From Rhizomys pruinosus (taxonomy: Eukaryota; Chordata; Mammalia; Rodentia; Spalacidae): a DNA stretch of 64,000 bases. Numbering within the stretch: the stretch's first letter is position 1; each line of letters starts with the position of its first letter. Location of the stretch: positions 1,733,962 to 1,797,961 of the forward strand of contig VZQC01002915.1 in NCBI GenBank assembly GCA_009823505.1, given 5' to 3'. A model generated the notes under the pieces. The model worked only from the letters and a program-made list of their open reading frames with translations. It searched no databases and was not told where the DNA came from. This document shows positions 22,299-32,800 of this stretch, in pieces. The position numbers and the translations under genes are program-made.

Positions 22299-23074
22299 AA
22301 AGGATCGTGGAGGGGAAGGGTACACACATATTTCTTTTTAAAGAGGACATGTCAGAGCGAGGCTGTAGGCAGATGCAATTGGGATATGGGTTCTCCTAAA
22401 GTACAGTGTCATATTCTGCTAGCATTCAGGGACACTAGTTTTAATAGATTTCCTTTGGCACAGACTGCATCCCTGTGACAGGCAATGGCCTTGGCTGAGA
22501 GAAGTGAAAACTGCATCTGTGCTGAAGGGAAAAAAAAAAATGCATTTTTCTTTGTATGCACAGGAGAGGAAAGGAGTTCCTCATGTAGCCGGTCCTGTGT
22601 CATTGGCTTTAGAAGCAAAGTTGTACATGTCATCATAGAAGGGACTCAAGGCCTGCCAGGCTGATGCCAACAATTATGTCACCTCTCAGAGTTCAGAGCC
22701 CACTGTTTCCTTTGGGTGGAGACCTGCTGCTGAGAAGGGCCATGGCAGAGGCCCAGTATGTTAGGCAGTAAAAACTGCCTTGATTGGCCAGGCCTATGAG
22801 GATGCCTTACTTTCCAAAGGAGGGGTGGATAACAGCCTTTGAAAAGCCAAGACCAAATGACTAAGAGATAATAGAGGAAAAGAAGAGAATTCTTTTGGCC
22901 ACTCAGAGGCTGGAAACCAGTGTGTGCTGACAGCATGCAACAATAAAGCTGTGTGCATTTCCTGGCAAAGCTTTGGACAACATGGTCCACATGTGCAGGC
23001 ATCTGAGGCTAGGTATGCGCAAGGCTCTCCTGCCTGGGCTGGCTCTTTTTTCAAGCCCTTGTGATAGTAACACT

Positions 23075-23190
23075 TTTGTTTTGAGACAATGTCTCACGAC
23101 ACAGCCCAGGCTGGCCTTAAACTCCCTATGGAGCTGAAGCTGATGGTCCCTTCTTAAGATTATTGGCATGTGCCACCGAGCCAGCTGAGT
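23075..23190 (-). mobile_element. Old B1-type SINE
   Basis: ttgagacaatgtctcacgac, cccaggctggccttaaactc, tggcatgtgccaccgagcc. Confidence 0.55.
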
Positions 23191-23299
23191 GAGCAACACT
23201 TTCTGAAATAGTGGATGATGGAGGATTTCATGTCAAGACGTTTGTACTTGCTATTTGCCATGGGCTCCTACCAAGGAGCACACTACTCGGGGCTCCACT

Positions 23300-23508
23300 G
23301 CCTTTAAAAAATATTCCATTATTTTTATGAGTGTCCTGCCTGGATGGGAACGTGCACCTGTGCTATACAATGCCCAGAGGCCAGAGGAAGGCATCCCGGT
23401 CCTAGAAACTGCAGTTAGAGATGGCTGTTTGCTGCTATGTGGGTGCTAGGAACTCCACCAGAGTCTTCTGCAAGAGCAGCCGGTGTTCTCACCTGCTGAG
23501 CCATCATC
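23300..23508 (-). mobile_element. B3-type SINE
   Basis: gtgcacctgtgctatacaat, ccagaggaaggcatcc, gcaagagcagccggtgttct, tgctgagccatcatc. Confidence 0.65.
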
Positions 23509-23934
23509 ACTGCTTGCTAACTGTTGGGTTCATCCAGAAGTCCAGCTAGTGCCCAGTGGGAAACACTGTCAGGGAACTTCCTCCTCTCTTTTCCATATAG
23601 GTCATAACTTTGGGAGAGCCTGGCTCTGTGGCCACAGTGCCTGGGACATACCTGCCTCCTTAGTTAGGACCCTTCCAGGCTCTAGTAACTGTTCCTTCAC
23701 TCAACTTCATGTTCTCACCAGTCATGAGTGTCTAGTCCTCCATGTCTTCCCTTGACCCTGCCCAGTGTTCTGTAGAGAATCTTCACTAAGCTTTTCTCCT
23801 AAACTTTTTGTTTCTTGCTTCAGCCATGTCCAATTGCTTCAGGCCCTTTGTCCACATAAATAAAGGCTAAACCATGGCAAACCACCAACAGTGATTTTTG
23901 ACTCTCATTTAAAAATTTTATTTGAAATCTTTAC

Positions 23935-24722
23935 TTCTATCAGTTAAGAAATTAAAAAAAAAAAGAAATTGCCACAGAAGTTCATCATCTTGTGGGGAAA
24001 GGGGAACACTCATCCACTGCTGGTGGGAATGTAAACTCGTGCAGCCACTATGGAAAGCAGTGTGGAGAACCCTTGGAAGACTTGGAATGAACTTGCCCCC
24101 CGACCCAACCATACCACTCCTAGGCATGTACCTACAAGACTCACCCCACCGCAGAGATACATGCATGGACATATTTATTTCAGCTCTCTTCACAATAGCA
24201 AGGAGCTGGAACCAACCCAAATGCCCCTCAACTGATGAGTGGATAGAGAAAATGTGGTACATTTACACAATGGAGTTCTATGCAGCAGTAAAGAAAGATG
24301 ACATCATGAGCTTTGCAGGAAAATGGCTGGAGCTAGAGGACATCATGCTGAGTGAAGTAACACAGTCCCAGAAAAACAAACGATGAATGGTATCCCTCAT
24401 CTGTGGATGCTAGTGCCAATTACCTAGTTGTAAGTATTTCTTGTGCATGGCCCCTTCAGCTTTTGTCCAAGCAGTTGGGAGTGATGCATATTGGAAACAA
24501 CAAAAACAGCAGAAAGGACTGCATCAAAGAACTGACTGAAACAGTGAACTTCTGCTCAAAACAGTCAACTTCCACATGGAGAATTTTGAGAAAGACTGAG
24601 AAAGAGATGAAAAGCATGTTTGGCAGAATGCATGAGCTCTGGTGGGGTGGGGATAGGGTGGGGACACAGGTCTAGATTTGATTATTTTGTACAAAAAAAG
24701 AAAGGTTCCCTTTGCAGACCAC
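23935..24722 (+). mobile_element. L1 3' end (ORF2 C-terminus, 3' UTR, poly(A))
   Basis: Sense L1, truncated at its 5' end. An open frame 23922-24386 contains typical ORF2 C-terminal sequence (GTLIHCWWECKLVQPLWKAV, FISALFTIARSWNQPKCP, EFYAAVKKDDIMSFAGKW) with no internal stop. The 3' UTR ends near tttgtacaaaaaaag, before two A runs. Least decayed L1 here. Confidence 0.88.
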
Positions 24723-24724
24723 CA

Positions 24725-24890
24725 ATCTGAAAAAAAAAAAAAAAGAAGTTCAAATCTAAAAAAAAAAAAAAAAAAAAAAAAGTATGTCAGGTGAGGCTGT
24801 AATCTTAGCACTTAGGTGGAGACATATGGGTCTCAAGTTCAAGGTCAGCCTGGGTTATATTGTGAAGCTGGTTTTTTTTTTTTTAATCCT
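24725..24890 (+). mobile_element. A-rich run and old B1-like fragment
   Basis: Two A runs (24730-24745 and 24759-24781) precede aatcttagcacttaggtgga and aaggtcagcctgggttatat, a B1-like fragment. Confidence 0.45.
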
Positions 24891-25048
24891 TTTAATACAT
24901 CATTTAAATAATTTTAATTAAAGGCTGGAATTCCTTCCAGCACTGGTTCCAACAAGAAGCCTCTGGCTGGGCTTTAGCTACTGGTCTCAAGACACTCATC
25001 ACAGGCCCTTCTAAGGATGAAAAGGCACCTGGAAGAAATCTGTCCTTC

Positions 25049-25248
25049 TGGGTGCTGGAGAGATGGCTCAGCGATTAAGAGTGCCAACTGCTCTTGCAGA
25101 GGACCCGGGTTCAATTCCCAGCACCCAAACGGCAACTAAGAACTGTCTTTAAGCCAGGCGTGGTGGTGCATGCCTTTAATCCCAGCAGTAGGGAACTCAC
25201 TCTATACAGTGAGTTCCAGGACAGCTGGGGCTACAGGGAGACCTTGTT
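25049..25248 (+). mobile_element. Truncated B2 joined to truncated B1
   Basis: 25049-25152 is the B2 head (ggagagatggctcagcgatt to aactgtctttaa), cut off in mid-element. 25153-25248 is a B1 (aagccaggcgtggtggtgca to gggagaccttgtttc) lacking part of its centre. An AT microsatellite (25266-25306) follows. Confidence 0.75.
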
Positions 25249-25319
25249 TCCCACCCGGGGGGGGGTATATTATATATTATATATATAATATATCTATTAT
25301 ATATGAAAAAAAAAAAAAG

Positions 25320-25999
25320 AAATCTGTCCTTTCTCCAAGTTCATGGTCTTGTCCTTTCTCCAGCTCTAACAGCCCCTGTGGCTACCTGAGAAGTAGCTGT
25401 GACTCTCACTACACTACGCTCAGGAGGCTCAGGACGGTGGGCAGCAGAGCTGCAGTGTCCTCCGCAGCAGCTCCTTCCCGCAGCCTCGCCTGGGAGGAGT
25501 GGTGCTGTGTACCGGGGCTTCTCCGGCTTCTGCGATGCTTCTCCTGATGTTCTGCCTGAGGAAGAATGTCTCCCCTGCTGTGCTGCTCAGCCTCAAGAGC
25601 TCTCACCTTTGGCTCTGGGGCTATAATTCTGACTTAAGGGGCTGTCAGCCCTCCCTGGGGCTTTTAAACTGTGCAATCTTCCTGCACTATCTAGGCTCTA
25701 CAGCAGGTTTCCTGTACTTCCTGATTTGTGTTCTCCCATCTACCCGGGTTTCTGGAAAATTCTATTTTATACAACTCTGTAAGCCTTGTTTTTGAGACAC
25801 CCCCTCTTGGATTCTGGGACTGCCAAAGTCCATGGAGTATAGAAGATGGAAAGTCCCAGAAAAATCTGCTTTGCATCAGCCTCCCGCACTGCTAGTGCTA
25901 ACTTCAAGCTTGCCCCCCAGCCGAGAAATCCAAGTCATCGGTAAGCAGAGTTGCCGTGATGAGATCTGGATGCTTTGGCTGAGGGGCTGTAAAAGCAGT
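25320..25999. other. Low-repeat block 3' of MRPS11
   Basis: Moderately GC-rich around 25420-25560, with several CpGs, but no recognisable exon. Confidence 0.35.
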
Positions 26000-26440
26000 G
26001 TGGAAACAAAGAAGGTGCAGGGTGGACTGCGTGCACCTGCACTGTGAAGACAAAGAAGGTGCAGGGTGGACTGCGTGCACCTGCACTGTGAAGACAAAGA
26101 AGGTGCAGGGTGGACTGCGCGCACCTGCACTGTGAAGACAAAGAAGGTGCAGGGTGGACTGCGGCAACTGCACTGTGAAGACAAAGAAGGTGCAGGGTGG
26201 ACTGCGTGCACCTGCACTGTGAAGACAAAGAAGGTGCAGGGTGGACTGCGGCAACTGCACTGTGAAGACAAAGAAGGTGCAGGGTGGACTGCGGCACCTG
26301 CACTGTGAAGACAAAGAAGGTGCAGGGCGGACTGCGCGCACCTGTACTGTGAAGACAAAGAAGGTGCAGGGTGGACTGCGCGCACCTGTACTGTGAAGAC
26401 AAAGAAGGTGCAGGGCGGACTGTGCGCACCTGCACTGTCG
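26000..26440. repeat. Minisatellite, 43-44-bp unit, about 10 copies
   Basis: Unit acaaagaaggtgcagggtgg then actgcgtgcacctgcactgt plus gaag (44 bp). Shorter variants have gcggcaactgcac. Most units hold the hairpin-capable pair GGTGCA...TGCACC. It lies about 80 bp beyond the MRPS11 poly(A) signal. Confidence 0.93.
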
Positions 26441-26542
26441 TCCTCCTGCTTCGGTGGCACTTCCAGTTACAATCTTTCAGAAGTGGGGATTGCTGTTTGA
26501 ACACTGGGAGCAAAAACTCACAGCTACTACAGAGAATAGAGT

Positions 26543-26548
26543 TTTATT
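26543..26548 (-). terminator. MRPS11: MRPS11 poly(A) signal AATAAA
   Basis: AATAAA on the minus strand, about 230 nt after the MRPS11 stop codon. It predicts transcript cleavage near 26515-26530 and a short 3' UTR (about 26520-26779). Confidence 0.75.
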
Positions 26549-26779
26549 TTCACAGAGCAGAGGCTGGTGCGGGCCAGTGCCTTCACCTCCCACTCCTTCG
26601 TGTCCAAGAGAAGCCAGCCTCACCGTGGGCACCTTCAGCTCTGGGCAGAGGAACAAGCAAAGGTGAAGCTCCCCCAAGGAGGGCTTGAGAGCTGTCAGCC
26701 CTGCAGCTCTCACAGTTCTCTGCAAGGTCCACCTGGAGTTGAGACTTGAGCCCAGGTTCTAGTGCAGGCTTCCTTCCCA

Positions 26780-26887
26780 TCACAGCCTCCGAGCCTTCCT
26801 GGGGCGGCAGCCATTGTGTGGGACAGGGGTGTTGTCTGTGATTGAGATCACTTCCAGGCCCCCCATGGTCAGTCCTTTGATGGCAGA
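26780..26887 (-). CDS. MRPS11: MRPS11 coding exon 6 (terminal)
   Basis: Acceptor CATCTCTCCAG, 108 nt ending in TGA at 26780-26782. Encodes [20 protein letters not shown] and the basic tail [15 protein letters not shown] that in uS11 proteins contacts rRNA. Confidence 0.97.
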   Translation of the reverse strand, partial: SAIKGLTMGGLEVISITDNTPVPHNGCRPRKARRL

Positions 26888-29800
26888 CTGGAGAGATGAG
26901 AAACAGGCAAATAGCACATCCCCCAAATCATGACCCGTGTTTCCAGAGGCCCCAAGAAGGAAGGGGAAGGAGGGAGGCAGGGGGCTCATCAGCTGATACC
27001 TGCAGTTCTAAGCACCTGCTCCCTCTAAGCTGAGCTTCACTATCTGAGAGCAGATTTGACTCTGACGTTCCAGTAGGGTTACCCGAGCACTTTCTTCTCC
27101 AAGACATACACATGCTCACACCTTAGTGTCTCACTCTTGTAAAGTTAGAGAGATGCCACCTCCTTGGGGAAGCTATATCCTTCTGGGCTGGGGACCCTCT
27201 TTCCTCTCCCTACGAAGCACCCGGCATCTTGGCTCCCTCTTTGCTCTTCCCTCTGCCTATGAAGCACCCGGCATCTTGGCTCCCTCTTCCCTCTCCCTAC
27301 GAAGCACCTGGCATCTTGGCTCACTCTTCCTTCTCCCTACGAAGCACCCAGCATCTTGGCTCACTCTTCGCTCTTCCTACGAAGAACCTGGCATCTTGGC
27401 TCACTCTTCGCTCTTCCTACAAAGAACCCGGCATCTTGGCTCGCTCTTCCCTCTCCCTACGAAGAACCTGGCATCTTGGCTCGCTCTTCCCTCTCCCTAC
27501 GAAGAACCCGGCATCTTGGCTCCCTCTTCCCTCTCCCTACAAAGAACCTGGCATCTTGGCTCACTCTTCCTTCTCCCTTCGAAGCACCCACCATCTTGGC
27601 TCCCTCTTCCCTCTCCCTACGAAGAACCCGGCATCTTGGCTCCCTCTTCCTTCTCCCTACGAAGCACCCGGCATCTTGGCTCACTCGTCCCTCTTCCTAT
27701 GAAGAACCTGCCATCTTGGCTCCCTCTTCCCTCTCCCTATGAAGAACCCGCCATCTTGGCTCCCTCTTCCCTCTCCCTATGAAGCACCCGGCATCTTGGC
27801 TCACTCTTCCTTCTCCCTACGAAGAACCTGGCATCTTGGCTCCCTTTTCCCTCTCCCTACGAAGCACCTGACATCTTGGCTCACTATTCCTTCTCCCTAC
27901 GAAGCACCCGGCATCTTGGCTCATTCGTCCCTCTTCCTATGAAGAACCCGCCATCTTGGCTCCCTCTTCCCTCTCCCTATGAAGCACCTGACATCTTGGC
28001 TCACTCTTCCTTCTCCCTACGAAGAACCCAGCATCTTGGCTCCCTCTTCCCTCTCCCTATGAAGCACCCGACATCCTGGCTCACTCTTCCCTCTCCCTAT
28101 GAAGCACCCGACATCTTGGCTCACTCTTCCTTCTCCCTACGAAGAACCTGGCATCTTGGCTCCCTCTTCCCTCTCCCTATGAAGCACCTGACATCTTGGC
28201 TCCCTCTTCCCTCTCCCTACGAAGAGCCTGGCATCTTGGCTCCCTTTTCCCTCTCCTTACGAAGCACCCAGCATCTTGGCTCACTCTTCCTTCTCCCTAC
28301 GAAGAACCTGGCATCTTGGCTCCCTCTTCCCTCTCCCTACGAAGCACCCGACATCCTGGCTCACTCTTCCCTCTCCCTATGAAGCACCCGACATCCTGGC
28401 TCACTCTTCCCTCTCCCTATGAAGCACCCGACATCCTGGCTCACTCTTCCCTCTCCCTATGAAGCACCCGACATCTTGGCTCCCTCTTCCTTCTCCCTAC
28501 GAAGAACCCGGCATCTTGGCTCCCTCTTCCCTCTTCCTACGAAGCACCCGGCATCTTGGCTCCCTTTTCCCTCTCCCTACAAAGAACCCGGCATCTTGGC
28601 TCACTCTTCCCTCTTCCTACGAAGAACCCGCCATCTTGGCTCACTCGTCCCTTTCCCTACGAAGCCCCCGGCATCTTGGCTCGCGCTTCTCCACTACGCT
28701 CACTCGTCTGTGAGGAGGACTGCTGCTTCTGGAGGAAGTGACCAGCCCCTAATCCCAGGGGTTGGCAAAGAGCAGCAGACACTCAAGGGGATGGTGAATT
28801 AAACTTTGTAATTTAGGCTTGCTCTTAGTAGATTAGAGGAACAACAGAAAGCAATTCCAAGGCATACCACAGAAATCCAGTAAAAGGGATGTTTCCATTC
28901 TCTTCATACCTAGTCCCAGAGAAATGTTCACGTACACTGTGGAGAACCACAATCACTTACCCAACGTCCTGGTCCCAGGCCTTTCACTACAACTCGGATG
29001 TGGGTCACCCCCTTCCCTGTAGCCTTCTGAAGAGAAAAGGCAAGTGGTCAGTGCCCTTGAAACAGAAAGGCTGCACCCCAATCTCTTACTACCTCCAGAA
29101 GCAACAGGGCCCCATCAGAAGAAAATAGGGAGACAGAAAACAGGAGGAAGCAAAGACAGCCGGCTCTAGAGACCAGGAAACTGTGCGAAGGAATTAAAGC
29201 GACAGGACAGCACTGCCACCTAATGGACACTCCTGGGTATCACTCAATTTCAGAGCAATAAGGTAACACTCAGGATATCAAGGCTGGACCTAAAAACCAT
29301 TAATAGAGTGTAACTTGACATCTTTAGAATTAAATTTGTATCCTGATTATAAAGGTAGTTCATTTAGGAACCTGGAAAGTACCTAGAAGTCACTCATAAC
29401 CTGCAGTACAGGGGTCACTGACATGCCTCTTTTAACTGAACATCGCCTGCCTGTTGGGCAATTACGTCACTCTTATTTTGATGATCATTACTCACAGCAA
29501 TCAATGGATCAATGTATCTTGGATGCCTATATTTGCATGAACGTCAGTTTTCCTTCAGGAAATACGTCTGCATGGCAGAGTGTGTACATTTGTGAGGTCT
29601 CTGCTGTAGAAAGCATGCAGGCTCTGGGTTCATACCAGGGAGCTAAACTAGCTGCGTGGCTCCCGCCAATCATATATACTCTGATTCTCAGCTAGCTCTT
29701 GAAAGAGTAGATAATAGTGGGGGTCTTCTGAAGATTCATGACAAGAAGTGTCAAATGTCTGAAATGCAGTTGCTAAAATTGGCTTCTACAAAGGTTTGTA

Positions 29801-32800
29801 GCACTTCACATTAGAACTTGTGCTAGATGAATCCTCATTGTAAGACACGCTCCTAGAAGAGAATATTAGCAGCCCACGCCATCTTGACCCTTTAATTGAA
29901 GGAGCTTTAGTCCTAAGCTTTAGGCAATACAGTGTTCCTCTGAAAACAAACCAAATCTTTCTTCTCCTATGAAGCTGAGAAAGAAAGATGATCTTTCCAC
30001 ACAGGCCTCTCCAGGTAGCTACAGGGTCAGGACATTCTAACAAATGGGAAATATGTTTAATGAGAATTCTATACCACCAGCAACAGAGAAAGCAGAATAC
30101 TCCACAGAGCGCACTGCAAAGCCAGGTACTTACTGCTGCCGCTGCTATGCCTGCTGTCTGGGCTGCAACGCCAGTGCCCTTCTTGGCATTTCGAAAACCT
30201 TCTGTGCCACAGGAGGACCGGGCCAGGGGCACGTTAGTGGCAGAGACTACCTGGATCTGTGTGCTGGGAAAAGAAGAGGAGGCATATAGCTACAGTCCTA
30301 TTCAGGGAAGGAAAGGCCCTTAGAAGCTTAAGAAAGAGAGACACTTGCTTCCGCAAGCCTCTTGGAAGACTGACAAGTCAACCACTGTACAGGGAGCACC
30401 AGGATCTGGGCAGGAAAGGAAAGAATGACAGAAGAAATGGCGAATTTCTACTTAATATCTTTCCTGAAGCAGCGTTCATATTAGAGACGATGACAGCCTC
30501 GTGTACATTTTTTCTAAAAAAAAAATCTACGTTTAACATTAGGTAATTAGAAAAAAAAAAAAAAAGACCTGACATTAGGAAAGTTTCAAATATCTTCCCC
30601 TGTAACAGTGAAAAGAACAGTGTATACGAGGGCTGGCAAGATGGTTCAATGGGTAAAGATGTTTGCTGCCAAGCTTGATGACCCGAGTTCAAATCTTAGG
30701 ACCCACAAGGTGAAAGGAGAGAACCGTCTACTACAGGTTGTCCTCTGACTTCCATACAGTCTATGGCCTGGGAGTGCCTACCTCCAACAAGTAAAAACAA
30801 CATAAAAAATTAAAAGAAAAACAGTATATGAATTACTAGACACCTGTTACTCTGCTTCAATAAGGATCAACTCCTGTCCACCGCAGTGACACGACTAAAC
30901 GTTCTTCCCACTCCCTCACCAACACTGTTCAGAAGCAGATCCAAGACCCATCACTTCAGATGTAAATATTCGGTGCCTATCTCTAAAAGATAAAGACTCA
31001 TAGACCACTATCATGAATGATATTGTCATAGTGTGTAATTGAAATGCTTATGAGACTCTATTCCATGATCAAAATTATTCTCAACACACAAAGCTTTTCT
31101 ATCTAGCTTTAAACGGGTGAATTATAGTTAAGAATGACTTTAAGAAAATCCCAAAGCATGCTTTCTATTTTCCCTTGGGTTATCATTACCCCACTTTCTG
31201 GTCTGCAGAGCTTTCTGGGAGCTCATGGGATATGGAGGTGAAGGGATAACTATGAAAGACCTGTGGGAGTCAGCTGGGTTGAGGCTACCTGCCTGTTGGC
31301 CTGGTTTTGGCTGTTATCCCTCCACTAAGACTTCTTTTCTTGCATTTCTTACACTGAACAGAAACAGAAGATGGTAGCTTTTGATACAGGGTGTATGGAA
31401 AAGGCCATAGACATAAAAACAAATAGCATTTCATCTGTGCTGCACTCTAGGCCATGACTAAAGTCCCTTGTGCTGTGCTCTAAACTGTATGGCAGGCAGC
31501 CTAGGACCATATACAGATCTCACTTCTAAGTGGGGACCAATCTAAAAAGTTGTCACCAGTGCTTCTGACATCCAAAATATGGCTGGCTGGGAGCCCCCTT
31601 GACACACAAAAGCACTAAACTTGCTTCTTTAATTCACCATTCATGCTTAGTCCTACAAGGCGGGGAGCAGCAGTATCCGGGGGCTTTGAGTATTTTAGAG
31701 AATGGTGCTTACTGAGTATTTTAGAGGATGGTGCTTACTGAGTATCTTAGAGGGATGGTGCTTACTGAGGTTTGTATTCTAGTTTATTAATAAACCACCT
31801 CTCTGCAGAATGCTTTCTTCTTTTTCATATATCACCCCCAGTGCCCAAGAACTCAGTACAGCAATTAACAAATAACAGCACTTAACAAATACCTTTATGA
31901 CAAGACTATTTGCTTCTAATATAGTCCTTCTATCTAATTCTTGCATAGGAATCCCAAGAAGGCAGAAAAACTTTATAAATACAACATACTCAATCCATTT
32001 CATATTTTTATGAAACTTAAGGGAACTTTTATTTATTTTTTAAATTTTATTTATTTATTTATTTGAATGTACTGTCTGCATGTAGGTTTGTGCATCCGTG
32101 TCGTGCAATGCCTCAGAGGTCAGAAGAGGGTGTGGGATTCCCCTGGAACTGGAGTTAAAGACGGTTCTTAGCCGCCATGTGGGTGCTGGGAATCAAACCC
32201 GGGTCCTCTGCAAGAGCAGTTGGCTCTTGACCGCTGAGCCATCTCTCTATCCCCTTAAGGGACCTTTTAATTTTTTCCTTTTTGTTTGAGTGTTGTGCCT
32301 AAGTGTATCTATGTATATTACGCGGATGCCTGGTTGTCACAGAGGCCAGAAGAGGGCAATGGATACCTTGGAAATCCAATTACACATATGGGTGCTGGGA
32401 ACCAAACTTGGGTTCTCTGCAAGAGCAGCAAGTGATCTAAACTACTAAGTTAATTCTCCAGCCCGTGACGCTTAAGTAAACTTTATAAAGACAGAAGGTG
32501 GTTTCCCCAAACAGGAGGGAGCTAGAATCTATCTGGCATGGATCTCTACTCCAGGATGGGCTGAGGCAGAAGAAACTCGAAGGAGACTACTGGCCAGGGT
32601 GCTTCCGTTCCCTTCTTACTTGTTGTTGGTTGCTTTAATGTGTGCAATTGGAACCTCTTCAAATTTCATTCCTGCCCAGTGCAGAGAGCTTTCTTGTCCT
32701 GGAACTGGGGGGTATATGCTGCAATTAAGAAAAAAACATTTTATTTAAGAAATTCCTAAAAGAAAAAGAAATTCCTGTTTTTTTCTTTAAACCAAAGCAA

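Noticed and set aside
23922..24386. A host gene for the 154-codon plus frame
   Set aside because: The protein is L1 ORF2 C-terminal sequence followed by an L1 3' UTR and A run.
1..26500. DET1, expected next to MRPS11 in mammals
   Set aside because: No DET1-like exon could be recognised. In other mammals the gap is longer than the sequence available here, so it probably lies outside.
25876..26513. Minus-strand open frames (about 190 codons) over the 44-bp array
   Set aside because: All three minus phases are open because the unit lacks stops; Ala/Pro/Ser/Cys periodic peptide with no family match.
27126..28802. Overlapping plus-strand open frames (218, 168, 157 codons) over the intron 5 array
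   Set aside because: Same artefact of a stop-free 40-bp unit. They lie antisense within MRPS11 intron 5.
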